From Gnetum montanum (lineage: Eukaryota > Streptophyta > Gnetopsida > Gnetales > Gnetaceae), in the NCBI GenBank assembly GCA_015680685.1, contig MNCI01022277.1, forward strand, positions 2,258 to 66,257: DNA of 64,000 bases. Direction: 5' to 3'. The notes below the pieces were generated by a model that searched no databases, was not told where the DNA came from, and was given only the letters and a program-made list of their open reading frames with translations. Positions 9,071-21,690 of the stretch are shown in pieces (position 1 is the first letter of the stretch; every line of letters starts with the position of its first letter). The position numbers were made by a program, and so were the translations under genes.

Positions 9071-12000
9071 TACTATGAACAAGTGCCTCCTAAACAGACT
9101 CTCATTTCATTTTGGTAAGTTGAGCAAAAACTAGAAATCCATCGCGATCTCTCCACACCTTTAGCTTTAGCAGGTCCATATGGCAAGCTCATCAGACAAT
9201 TGAACCTAGAACTGATCAATTGGGAATCAACCATAGCTAGCACCATATCATCCTTAGAAACATTCCTAGATTGGCCCAAGCATCTGGTCCAAACCCTAGA
9301 TTTAGAGGTCAGGGATGTAACTGAGGACCCTCTCATCGAGACGCCTGTGACCATGTCCAAGGGGGAAGTAAAAACGTTAAAACTTAGCTCCCTCCTAGAT
9401 GTGCAGACACATAAAGATGTAGCCAAGATTCTGCAAGACAACATCAAAGTTTTCACATGGTCATACAGTAACATGCCAGGTTTATATCCGAGGCTAATAC
9501 AACACAACATCATCCTAGACCCACGCATGAAGGTAGTCAAGTAGAAGGCTTGTAAGGTTAAACCAGAAATTACACTAGCCTTAAGAGATGAATTCACCAA
9601 GCTATAGCAAGCTAGTTTCATCCGTGCAGTTGACTACTCAGAATGGGTGTCCAACATCGTTGTGGTTTCTAAGAAAATGGGAGGAATAAGAATCTATATA
9701 GACTTTCAGGATCTGAACAAGGCAACGATCAAAGATGATTTCCCACTTCCAAGCATTGATCAACTCATCGACACTACGACTGGTCATGCTCTTTTATCCT
9801 TCATGGATGGTTTCTCCGGCTACAACCAAATTCGCATTAACCTAGAGCATCAGCTAACAACAACCTTCATGACCCCATGGGGGACCTTTTGTTAGACCAT
9901 GATGCCTTTTGGGCTTAAGAACGCTAGAGGAACCTACCAACAAGCCATGACTTACATCTTCAGTGACTACATCCTAGAAACGCTAAACGACTATGTGGAT
10001 GATATAGTGGTCAAGTCCAAAGAAGCCGCTGACCACCCACGCAATCTAGGTGTAGTCCTCAAGTGTTATTAAATGCATGATTTGCACCTCAATCCTAAGA
10101 AATGTGTCTTTGGGGTGAAAACTGGACGCATGTTAGGGTTTGTAGTATCGGAGGCAAAAATACAGGTGGACCCTGACAAAGTTAAGGCCATCATCAACCT
10201 GGAACCTCCTATGAACCTTAAGGAATTGTGTTGATTGCAAGGTAGAGTACAATTCATCCTAAGGTTTATAGCAAGGTTAACTAACAAGTTACACCCCATG
10301 CAACATCTTCTATACAAAGGGGTTAACTTCAAATGGACAAGTCAATGTCAACAATCCTTTGATGACTTGAAGAAAGAACTCTTGCACCTCCCAACTATGC
10401 ATCTACCACATAGGAATAAGCCTTTCTTCATCTACCTTGCCACCTCTGACACATCTATCGCAGCACTGTTATGTCAGAAACAAGACAACGGATCTGAGAT
10501 ACCAGTGTACTATCTAAGTCATGAATTAATAGCACATGAGACAAAATATAATTAAGTAGAGAGGAACTACCTTTTCTTAAAAAAATATTTACATTAAAAA
10601 ACTGGAGGCATTACTTGTTTCGAAGTATAATTAACATGATTTGCAAAAGCAACATACTCCGGGCTATCACTAACAACTTATATGAAAGTAGCAAGATAGC
10701 CCGATGAAAAGCAATAACCATGAAGTTCAACTTACAGTATGTGAGCTAGTCATCGACGAAGGGTCAAGCTATAACAATGCAACTTATAGCCTCACCCATC
10801 GACGACTAGGCAACCATAGATCTCAAATTCCTAGACAAGCATGTTGGCACTATCAATGCCATCCCTTCACACCTGGAAGCTACTTTACATTTCAATGGTG
10901 CCTCAACCGTGTCAGGAGGTAGTGCAGGTACCATCATTATGTTCCCCTCTAGGGAAATGCACCTATTTGCTTATCATTTTTCAGTGCCCTGCACCAACAA
11001 TGTGGTAGAGTATGAGGGGCTACTCAGAGGCCTCTTAGCTGTCCAAACACTACGCATACAACACCTGGTGATTCATGGGGATTCAAAACTAGTTGTGAAT
11101 AAAATCACCGAGGTATATGCCTACAAAGCTATGCACCTACAACACTATTGCGACCTAGCAAAAATCCTTCTCAAACAGTTTGCAACTACGGATGTGCAAC
11201 ATGTGCCATGCAACGAGAACATCATAGCAGACGCCTTAGCCACCCTAGCACTAAATATTCCACCATGCTTGTTTGCAAGTCTGCCAACTTTTATTGTTGA
11301 ATGTACTGAGCCTATCACTCAGGCGGGACACGTGGCCTCTATCAGTGCTGTAGATACCTAGGAGTGGTATGCCAACATTAAAGCCTACCTGCAACATGGC
11401 GAACCCCCAAGTGGACTGACATCTACCTAAAGAGATGCGATCTGTAAGTGTGCCCAGCAATATACACTCATGGGAAATGATGCCCTGTGATGGGATATTG
11501 CTGGCATGTGTGGGTGAGAAGTAGGTGTAGAAGGTGATTAATGAAGTACATGAGGGACTGTGTGGTGGATACATAGCACCTAGGGCTATGACTATGAAAA
11601 TTAGATGCCTAGGGTACTATTGGCTCCATATGGAGCGTGACTGCCTGTCAAAAGTCAGGACGTGTGACACATGCCAGAGATATGAAAATCTCATACATGT
11701 TTCACCTATGGAACTACATCCAATGCAGATCACATGGCCTTTCTAGCGATGGGGACTAGACCTCATAGGACCCATCATGCCTAAGTTCGCCATAGGCCAT
11801 AACTTCATTATCATCACCACTGAGTATTTTACTAAAAGGGTGGAAGCTATTCCCTTGAGGAAGACGACATCTCAACAGGTTTGCCACTTCATCCTGGATA
11901 ACATCATGATAATGTTTGGGCTTTCGATGACTATTGTAACTAAAAATGGACCACAGTTCAGTAGTACAAAAACTTGAACCTTCTGTAGCAATCTAGGCAT

Positions 12001-12591
12001 CAGGCAATCATTGTCCTCCTTGTATTACCCACAAGTGAATGGGTAAGTGGAGGCTACAAATATGTCCATCATCAACTTGCTGAAGAGGATGCTTAACAAT
12101 AGCAAGTGGCTGTGGCACGAGCAAATCCTCTATGTTTTATGGGCCTATAGGACGACATGTAGGACCGAGAGAAGTAAGACTCCCTATAGTCTTGTTTATG
12201 AATCTGAAGCTATATTTCCTCTTGATTTATAGGTACCGTCACTCTAGATGATCATATCTGATTTCATGAGCAAAGCCTAGAACAATGTGTCAAGAATTAT
12301 TGACCTCGACTCAATACAAGAGGAGCACGCACAAACACTGAGCTGCATAGAGCACTACTAGAGCAAGCAATAGAGAAAACAACATGAAAACCCACATCAA
12401 CAGCCAATATAGAAGGGAGACATCATCCTCAAGGCTGTTTGTGAACATGTGTGAAAATTCTCAGCCAACTAGGAAGGCCCATACATGGTCACTAAAGCCT
12501 TTGGGAACGGAGCCTTCAAGCTGGTGGACACGATGACAACGAGTTCACAAGCCCAGTGAATCATTCGTACCTCAAGCCATACTACATCTAA
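9071..12591 (+). pseudogene. pol of Tat copy B (RT, RNase H, archaeal-type RNase H, integrase)
   Basis: Decayed polyprotein interrupted by many stops but with most domains recognisable. It holds a pre-RT region (9071-9640), then RT with PLPSIDQLID, FMDGFSGYNQI, MMPFGLKNA and the catalytic NDYVDDIVVKSK near 9990. RNase H follows (KPFFIYLATSDTSIAALLCQ near 10420). Next is the second, archaeal-type RNase H (10880-11270) that defines the Tat lineage: HFNGAS (first Asp now Asn), VVEYEGLLRGL, HGDSKLVV, ADALATLAL. Integrase has a zinc segment HEGLCGGYIAP...CDTCQRY, then DLIGP, VTKNGPQFSS and VEATN, and ends LKPYYI at 12591. Enzyme set for reverse transcription and integration; non-functional here. 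Confidence 0.92.
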
Positions 12592-12639
12592 GTGCATGAA
12601 GTAGATAAGAAAATGTCTACTAAGACATAAAACTAGAAA

Positions 12640-13010
12640 AGGTGAGAAAAAGTATGCTAAGATGTTAAACTGGCACAGCTTCACAGATCGTCCGCTATGA
12701 CATAAAACTGGCATAGCTCATCCGCTACGATGTAAAATTGGCACAGCTCGTCTGCAATGATGTAAAATTGGAACAACTCATCCGCTACGATGTAAAACTA
12801 GCATAGCTCATCTGCTACGATGTAAAACTAGTACAACTCATATGCTACAACATAAAACTAGCACATCTTATCCGCTATGACATTAAATTGGCACAGCTTG
12901 TCCGCTACAACATAGAATTGACACAGCACGTCCGCTATGACATTAAATTGGCACATACGATCTTCTGGGACCTTAAACTAGCACATGGTCTACTAGGACC
13001 TTAAACTAGG
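12640..13010. repeat. post-integrase minisatellite (copy B)
   Basis: About eleven units, most of them 30 bp, of the type GCTACGATGTAAAACTAGCA. Because the unit is ten codons long, one frame stays largely open and repeats IRYDVKLAQL, with two stops. Confidence 0.85.
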
Positions 13011-14340
13011 TTTGTAGCATGTCCCTAGCATGCATTTGCACTAAGAACCCATTAAGCAAGCATGCACAGTGCCGACGTGGGGTGGGATGTTGCAGTTCCA
13101 AAATGTAGTTCACGATGCGATGAGAACATGATCTAGAACATACGCAATTCTGTCACTCCTAGCATCTTGCTGATCCTCTAGAGATGTCGTATGACATCTC
13201 ACTGACCCCCCAGACCTACTGTCACTATGGCCCACTACCCTGACAGTAGTTCCCTGGTCACTGCTTGCTACTGGAGTTCTGGTAGTATTGTGGCCTAGCC
13301 ACAATATTGTTACCCTCCAGCTCCCTGCCAGCATCTAAGCTCAAGTGACGTTTATCTATGTGGTAGCTGATCCCATAGATGAACTGAGAATGCATGCCTT
13401 AGGTAGGGATTCTAGAGTATCCGCACTCATAGTAACTCCCTGCTCCTTCGATGCCAACTCCTTCATGTTAATGCTACCAAGGCCATTGCTGGCCTTCCTA
13501 CTTTGGACACCATGCACTAGCAAAGATGTCCAAGAGCTTCAATAATTTCTGCAGCAAGCAACACTTTTTCCCTCATTTTCCCTCATGGATGGTTCTTCTG
13601 TTTCACTCTCTATTGTGTTTGCAGGGTGTGTTCCAAAGAGGCATTTCCGGAAGGTGCGTCTCACCACAGCAGCAAATGCTACAACGTTCTGAAGTGATTG
13701 TCTGGATTAGCTTGGCTACCTTAGGATGCACATCTTGTCCTACCTTCTAAAATCATTCATTTTACCTTACTCCTTGCATCTGCAATTCCTACCCACTGCC
13801 CTCTTTTACAAGCTTTTTTCCAATGCCTGTTAAGCCCTCCTATTTGCTCAACTGCAAAGTCCATGACATGTGTAACACAGCTTGCCACATGGGAAGCATC
13901 TATAGGTAGGTTAAAGCCCCATACGGATGTAACACAACTCATCCTGGGAAAGAAACACTTGTCCTACAATAAGGTTGTTCGCAAATGTAAATGACAAAAT
14001 AGCAAAAGACAAAGTGTAAGAGAGTGTAAGCTATTTCACAATCACCCTCTCCGAGCGTTTTGACAAGAGGTTGAAGGTTAGCAAAAGAAAAGATGACCAC
14101 GCAAAAAACTCCCTCATGAGTACTTCAACGAGGGATTTTGCTAAGTTTCATCTTTTTCCTTTTCCTGAACCTCCTTTCTCCTTGCTTTTCCCTTTCCCCC
14201 CTGCAAAAAAACTAATGCAACACTCTCAAGCACAACTAAGCGATGTCTTGATGATCACTGAACAAAAATGTTAGCGTTTCATCTTTCGTGGTGTTTTGTA
14301 TTCTTTGTCAATGTCTCTCAGGTCTATCCTCCAAACGTCA
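13011..14340 (+). other. 3' UTR of Tat copy B
   Basis: Matches the 3' UTRs of copies A and C. No coding evidence. Single rather than duplicated GCATCTATAGGTAGGTTAAA, unlike copy A. Confidence 0.75.
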
Positions 14341-14350
14341 ACAAAGAGGG
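14341..14350 (+). promoter_or_regulatory. polypurine tract (copy B)
   Basis: ACAAAGAGGG directly before GCCAA and the LTR start at 14356. Confidence 0.8.
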
Positions 14351-14355
14351 GCCAA

Positions 14356-16028
14356 TGAAACAGCCTAAATTCTCAGGGCATCCTTGCTTCACCAAACCAT
14401 CATAATTCAGGTAGCATCATGGAAGTTCATTAGGAGATGGATGTTTTGGGCTTTAGGCTGTATTGTTTGGCAAATTTTCTAGCTGGGTAATTCATCTAGC
14501 TAACAACCTACACAGAAGCAAAGCAGAGAGTTTTCGGTGGTGCTCAAATTGCACAAAATAGTTTGACAAGTTTTCTAGTCAAAGAGTTTGCTATGCTATG
14601 CTATGCTATATAGCATACCAGGCTTCAGAAGACAATTGTTCAAACAGTTAACTGTAAATTGTTGCAAGACAAGATGCTATGCTATGTTATGCCATGTAGC
14701 ATAACACAATGTAGCAAGAGCAAGGCAGGAAGGCTCGGCCTACTTAGTGATTTCAAATGCACTTAGTCAGTGCCTCTAACCTTCAAAAATAGTTTCTTCA
14801 CTTAGCTCCAGGTTCTTTAGCAATGACTCCTTCACTAGAAAATAGCAAACTTAGCAAAAAGTAGGCCATGTTCGTTGCTACACTACGCTATGCTACGTAG
14901 CGTAGCACAACGTAGTAACTCTAATGGAGCAACGAAAGGCATCTCAAAGGATAGGATCAGCAAGTTCACAAGTTTTGTAGTGAAAAAAGAAAATTTTGTA
15001 GATTGGCAACGTTTTCATGACTAAGGCCAGCTGCAGTATGCAAAAAGGTAGTCGAAGCACTTCGAAAGTTTCTAACACATGTAGTAGGATGCAACACAAG
15101 TTTTTTCCTTACACTGGTGGCTACACTATGCTACGCTGCATAGCATAGCACAGTGTAGCAAGATGCTACGCTACACCAAGATGCTATGCTACAAAGCATA
15201 GCACAGCATAGCAACATCAATGTACTTCACCTATTTGCATCATTGGCACACATCTCCAAGTTCTGATAGCGCAAATACAACATGGTAGGCTCGTAATTAT
15301 AGCATGGTAGGCTTGACCAATGGTCATGCATGTCCATGTAGCATAGACAAGTCAACATGAGCCCAAGACATGCGGTGTTCAAACAACATCATTCGCATGC
15401 CCTTGGTCCTATAAATACCCCAATGAGCAACGCTCAAAGGGGTCGGCTGGTTGGTGAATTGGCTAGCTAGCAAGAAAAATGTTAGCATTGTATTTTTGAG
15501 CATTGTAAACATCTTTTTTGACACTGTAAATAGTTGGCGCTCTCATTTGACATTTTACTCTGCTCTTTCCTGCCAGCCCCATAGCATTTTGCAGTGTTGA
15601 CTCTCGAGTCTGCATTCAAGAAGATAGCTATCTTACTCTAAATGTCTTGGTTACTCTTGGGATCCCTACGCCCCTCAATGTCGTTCAACCAATTGTATCC
15701 ACCTTGATAGAGTGAAGTCACATTCTTGAAGCATTGCATTTTTCTAACTGCATTTTACTTTTTTTTCCTCCTAATCATTGCATTTTACATCATTTTCTAT
15801 CCTTTTTTTATTTTAAAGATTACTTCATGTTACAAGTCTTATTTTCAAACTATCCTTTTGCAAAAGGTTATATTAACACTGACTAAGTCCCTGTTTGATC
15901 AACCAGACTGTTCAGGGCACCCCGTTTCTGTTTTATCTAGCACGACCCTCATGCGGATCTAGGGTTAAGATTGTCACCATCGACAACTTCTAGGTGTTTT
16001 CCAGCCACCAACATTTTCAGTCACTACA
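14356..16028 (+). mobile_element. 3' LTR of Tat copy B
   Basis: TGAAACAGCC...TCACTACA, 1673 bp. TATA box at 15409-15420. Palindromes centred near 14896 and 15150 use the GCTACGCTATGCTACGTAGC vocabulary. It is followed by unrelated A+T-rich DNA. Confidence 0.88.
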
Positions 16029-17282
16029 GAACCTAAAATAATTAAAAAATAGGCACACCCTAATATTTATAGAAGTTTATAACTTAATACTACCTAGTAG
16101 AATTGAATTCGTAACTTGGGGTTACTAGGTCAAGACCCATACCAGTAGGCTAACACTTCATTGTAGTGTAAAAATAAGAATGAAGATCATAGTGAAAAAT
16201 TGTGGGTTAGATATTTGATGATTATGATCTATATGCCACATTATGAAGTGTGTGTGTATTGTATGTGTAAAAAGTTTCAAAGTGACTTTCCTTCAAATAA
16301 TAAAACTAAGGGACATGTCTAAACCAATAGTTATATTACTTCTTGACTAAACACACTATAACATGATTATTCTAACTTAAGTAAACCATCATAATTGTAC
16401 ATCTAGTTATGTATAGTACATGTTGATGTTAATATTTAACATCAAATCCTTAGTCAAATTATTTCTAACATTCCTTCACATGCCAACTTGTGTTAGATGA
16501 TATTTAATATATACATATGATAATACATAGGTATCTAAGTAAAAAAAAAACTCATATATTTTGATAGAAGAATTTTATGCAATATAATACAAAGAAATAG
16601 AAGATAATTATTATATTTTTAAAATATAACTTTATGTTTTTGTTCTTTCCATTGGCTAAATGAAGTTTCTAATCTTTCATATGATAGCTTGTTATAGTAG
16701 ATAAAAATGCATCCATTGAAAAACCACTTATGCAATGAGAGTTTAAGTATAACTATCATATGAAAATTTGTGTAAAATAAATTTTTGGGAGGTGGAGATG
16801 TATGATCACAAAACTATATATGATAATTTAAAAAATTTCTGAGTACATAAAATCAATGAAGAGAGAGTCTAAAAAAATCCCAATGATTTTAAGAACGGCT
16901 TTTTAGATTTTCAACCTTACAAATAGTCCTAAAATACATCCCCTCTATGGTAGGCAAAAGGTTAGGCCTTGCTCTTATTTAGAAGTGCCCTTACAAGTTT
17001 TACTTCTTACTAAAGGATTTCTTGTAAGGAGGAGTAAACTTTCTCTAAAGACAAAATAATGTAAAATAAATTTGAAAAATATTATATAGCATTATAAGAG
17101 TAGGTTTCTTGAAAAGTTATATATAGATTTTTATTTAGATATATCTTGGTTTTAAGGGGGTTATCTTGGAACGAAAACTAGATGACTATATGTATTCCGA
17201 AAACATATAGCCAACATGAAATTTTTGTATTACTTATATAATTCAATGCTATCCATTGGAATCAAACCCATATCTTGGAGTT
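16029..17282 (+). other. A+T-rich DNA between elements, no gene seen
   Basis: No coding frame longer than chance and no recognised element. This was the target for the Athila-like insertion: GAGTT at 17278-17282 faces AAGTT at 58943-58947. Confidence 0.6.
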
Positions 17283-18217
17283 TAATGAGCATCAATGTGT
17301 CACATCAATGGCCCTTGTTGACATGGCCTCGTTGACGAGGCCTCATTTATGTGTTGTTGCCTTGTTGATGAGGTTGCATCGATGTAGCATTTACTACATT
17401 GCGGGGACTTGTCGATGCAAATTTAGAGAAAAAACTATAAATACGAGCTCCTAGCTATGTTCATGGGTATTATATTCATAGTAGTAGTAGATCTTTTGCA
17501 ATTTATCTATTTGAAAGTCAGAATATTTTTCCTGAGTGCTCATACTATGAGTTATTGAGTGTATATATCTTTATTTGAGCAGTCTTGTACTTGAACCACA
17601 CTAGTATGTATGGCAATAAAGACAAGCTTCTTGATAAACCTTATAGCATTATAGATATCTTAAATGTGTTATTTATGCATTCATTTTTTTTATTAATTAT
17701 ACAATCAATTAAGCTAAATTAAGCTAAATTATACTTTAATCAATTAAGCTAAATAGATTAAGTACATAAGTACGACCACTTCAAGCGTAAACACATATTT
17801 GCTTAGTAATCCCAACAACATTATTGCTTGGTGTGCCTAGTAGCATAGTGCTTGGTAATCCAATAGTGGATATGTGGGTTCAAGACATGTATAGAAAGTG
17901 GGATCGTTATGTTAGGATTAGCTAGAGACCAATTAATTAGTTAGATCAAATTAGTCATTAAATTACTTTATCTCTCTCTTCAAGCACCATAGAACATAAA
18001 ACATAAAAGGAAAAATATCATATGCCTCAATTACACTTAACCATACCTTTGTACTTTACAAGTGTAATTGAGAAGAAAATGAACAACCTTAGGGAAAAAT
18101 TCACTTCCTAGAAGACTAGTGCACTAGAAACTAGAGAGTCCATGGAATTTGATTGAATTGTGCATGAATGCTTCATGATTTGTATGGTTGGACGTAGGGT
18201 ACCTTCACTATTCATAA
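17283..18217 (+). mobile_element. 5' LTR of Athila-like element D
   Basis: Starts TAATGAGCATC (ancestral TG now TA) and ends CACTATTCATAA, aligned throughout with 58019-58942. TATA box CTATAAATACGA at about 17435. Confidence 0.88.
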
Positions 18218-18218
18218 T

Positions 18219-18236
18219 TAGTGCCATTTCTAGGGA
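18219..18236 (+). promoter_or_regulatory. primer-binding site of element D
   Basis: TAGTGCCATTTCTAGGGA, one base after the LTR. Apart from one site it differs from the Athila/Asp-tRNA type TGGCGCCGTTGCCGGGGA only by G-to-A and C-to-T changes. Confidence 0.75.
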
Positions 18237-18367
18237 CTATGTTTGTTAAAACATGTGATATCTAGGTTTAGTGGATATTATTAATATCATTGGACAAACT
18301 TGAAGGTCAAAATCATTTGAAAATAACATAACTACAAGAGCACATTGATATTTTATTGTTTGCAAAA

Positions 18368-20120
18368 TGTCTTCTTCTCATAGGAAAAATGATACAAAAT
18401 TGCCAGTTCCACAAGAGTGCAAAGTGATATATACTCATCTAGATGAGTATGTGCCAGACTTCATCTAAATTTTACATTAGGATGATGGCATGATATGGAG
18501 GAAAACATTGTAATGTCCCCTAATCGATCCATGATCATGATGCTACTGCAAACTCTTAAGAAGTTAGGCATTCATGATCTTCAAGAAGAATATGTTATGC
18601 AATACTACAACTATCGAGATTACTGCCTCACTAAAACACAACAGAAGAAAGATTGACATCAAGAAATGCATCATGAGGATGCTAAGGGGAAATGGTTCAC
18701 TAATCCCTTATTCCTACTAAACCAAGATGAAAATGAAAAACCTACTTTTGAGGGCTCTTAGCATGAAGATTCTCTACGCTTTGTTACTAGTGAGGAGGGT
18801 GAGACCTTGAATCTGTAGTCTACAATCTACAATTCAGGTTCAAGTAAAGATGGTGGTCAAGGTAAGGGATCAAACAAGCATCAAGATGATATGAAAAAAA
18901 TGAATGTGGCCATGATACCCAAGGGGGGGTTGGTAATCTCATGGTGGAGGTAGTCCTCCTTTCTCTTCCCCCTCTTCATCTACATTTGCTTCTTCTTTTG
19001 CTTCTAATGTTGAAAGATGCCTCAAAAGGAATAACCATGATGGAGGTGAGCATCGAGGCAATAATACTAATCACCATGCCCACAATAATCAAAATGGTAA
19101 CCACAGACATCATTAGCAACAAAAAAATTATGATGATGATGAGCCTTTGTTAGAAACTTGAAGCATGCCTAACATTGTAGAGGAAATTAAGATCCAAACT
19201 AGGTATGCGAAGGATAGTCAAATCAAGCACTTAGACATGAATAATATCCTAAGATTTGAGGGGGGATATAACTTTGATCTGTAGACACATCTACAAGCTA
19301 TCCATGATGCATGTTCCTTATAGAACATTGAAAATAATTGGCAAAAACTAAAGCTATTTCCTAGGACACTCATTAAAGAAGTTGAAAGTTGGTACCAATT
19401 CTTGGATCTAGAATCTATTTTCCGATGGAGTACAATGCTTGAGCTATTCAATGACAAATACTAGACGTACTCCAGAGTGTCTAATTTGAGAAGGCAAATC
19501 CAAGGCTAGAAACAAGGAACACATGAACGCTTGGATGCTACCATGGGTAGATACTATTCTCTTTTACATCGATGCCTTGGCCATGGTTATTCTCAAAGGG
19601 AACAAATTCACCACATCATAGATGGGCTCTGAGTAGAAACTAGAAGAACTCTTAGGGTTTATGCCTAGGGAAGATTATCTAAATTAAGAGCTCATCAAAT
19701 AAAAAGGCTAAGATAACATGTTGCAAAAGAATAAGGAAAGTTGCGAAAATGGAAAAGTGTAAAGAATATAATAGGAATCCTTCCATCAGAAAAAGAGGTT
19801 CGATTTTGTGACAATAAGGAGTTACCACTCGATGAAGTGGTGAACAGGAAAACCTTAACCATCCAAAAATTTGTTTATGATATTTTGGAAAAGGTTGATA
19901 AATTATGGGACTCTTTGGATGAAAAATTTGAAACTGCTATGAAGATTGTTGAAGAATCCAAAGAGAAAAATCATGATTGTAAGCATAGGAGGTAGAAAGA
20001 AGTTGAATGTGCCTACCAGAGAGGTAATGTCAAAGATGTTGTAGTAGAAGAAGTTGTGGAGACAGACTTTGATGATAATACTAGTTGTGACATTTATCAA
20101 TATGAACATCCTTAGGGATG
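18368..20120 (+). pseudogene. gag of Athila-like element D
   Basis: Begins ATG at 18368 (MSSSHRKNDTKLPVPQEC..) and is broken by many stops and some frame changes. The middle (18930-19130) is rich in Ser, Asn, His and Gly. The core follows at 19200-19700: ILRFEGGYNFDL, LIKEVESWYQFL, MLELFNDKY, LHRCLGHGYSQREQIHHIIDGL. That is the Athila Retrotrans_gag pattern, with a W-Y pair followed by a cysteine/histidine-containing HGYS segment. From 19741 to 19995 a Lys/Glu-rich frame (84 codons) is open. Structural capsid protein; inactive. Confidence 0.75.
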
Positions 20121-21690
20121 TTTCCTTATGATATCATGCTTACAAGATTCTAGGGTGTACATGTTGAATCCTTGACTAGCATGGAGGTAAGCATCTAGAT
20201 GATTACCTTATCCTCAAGGTAATCTAAGGCAGTTCTGCTAGCAACAATAAGCTTACTATTCAAATGGATCTTCATCACAACCATATGAATAATATCAATA
20301 GTGGCACCAACCATAGTTGTGAGAAATGCCACTACAAAGGTAGCAATACCCTTATAGGCAACCAAATCCATATGGGTACTATGTTCACCAACCCATATCT
20401 CTAAGAACTTCTACTAGCCATGCATCATTCCAAAATCACTATTACTCTCTAGAGTACCATTGAACTCATTCATCATCTACTCAAGGGAAAAACCCATATT
20501 TTTATCACCCTCCATATCGATTTAGACATATCCCTTTGCCCTCAACCTAGTTACCTCTTGTTTCATCCATGCAAGTTGAAATTCCTTCAAAGCCACAACA
20601 ATGAAATGCTATGAGGGTTGTACATTCACAACCAGCTTTCCAGCTAAGAGGTTTAGATAATCAATCTAGGAAACATCTATTGTTTTGATACAATAGTCCT
20701 CCCAAATCCTCACAACCTAATTTGACTGGTTGCCCTGTATCTCCAACATCCTCATCCTCTACATCAAATACATTTGAGTATCCTTCAAACCAAGTACCAC
20801 CATAGATTAACACTGTAATGCTAACTCATGCTATTTTTGATTGGATCAAGGCTAGAAATCTTCCCATGAAAAGATCTAACTAAAAAAGTCCTCTTATTTA
20901 CTTGCAGATTGATAGATATGAGTCTTATGAGGCTCTTCTTCACTTTGGTTTCAATGTTAATCTCATCTCCCATGACATGTACATGTCCTAGAACCTACCA
21001 CCTCTCAAGAAGAGTAACATTCATTTAAAATTGGTAGATTAATTAATCACTGCTTCTTTGGGACTAGTGGAGGAAATTGTGACCATTGTTAGTGGGTGCT
21101 CCTATCCTATTGATTTTATGGTGATCACGGTTGAGAACTACAAAGGTGACTTCTCCATCATTATGGGAAGAGCATGGTTAATCACAGTTGATGTGTGAAT
21201 GGGCATTAGGAACCTCTCCTTAAAAATAACCAAGAAAAATGAATTTGGATGTTTACAGAAGAAGCATGATTCATGCATCACATACAGAGATAACAAGTGC
21301 AATTATCTAGTTCATTGAGAGTACATTCATTCAAGCATGCAATTAGTGTGCACATGAAATAGATATCCAAAGGTGCCTATATGCAGCAACCAAAAAACAA
21401 GAGGGCAGCGAATCATTAATAGCTAACTCTAATAGTAACACATTATGCATGGAAGCAACTTAGTGCTTGACATACACTTATGTTGAATGCATGGATGAAC
21501 TTGAGCAAGTTTATCACCAACTCTCTAATGATAAAGATGATGATACCTATTGGAAAGAGTTGGAAATCCTTGATAATTTCAAGTAGGAGCCCCTAGAGTT
21601 AAAAAATTTACTAGCTGGCATAGAGTATGAATTTTTAAACAATGGTAAGTTGGTCATAATCAATGCAAATCTTACTCTAAAATAAAATTA
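20121..21690 (+). pseudogene. gag C-terminus and aspartic protease region of element D
   Basis: A Gln/Pro/Tyr-rich decayed stretch (20200-20800) leads to a retropepsin-like segment. This reads LHFGFNVNLISHDMY near 20940, where Athila proteases have D-x-G-A-S-x-N-L-x-P. It is followed by YPIDFMVITVENYKGDFSII and MGRAWLITVDV near 21110-21190. The catalytic Asp is not preserved (F). Frame is interrupted repeatedly. Confidence 0.65.

Larger units (their letters stand above)
7187..16028 (+). mobile_element. Tat-lineage element B, 5'-truncated
   Basis: Plus-strand copy with the antisense-gene remnant, inter-ORF minisatellite, pol, 3' UTR array, polypurine tract and 3' LTR. The primer site, gag, protease and antisense exons 3-9 are missing. 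The left breakpoint (7186/7187) joins an LTR end to intron 2 of the antisense gene. This suggests deletion by illegitimate recombination, or unequal exchange with element A. Confidence 0.85.

Noticed and set aside
13110-13334. 74-codon minus-strand frame in the 3' UTR of copy B
   Set aside because: Not conserved as an open frame in the matching 3' UTRs of copies A and C.
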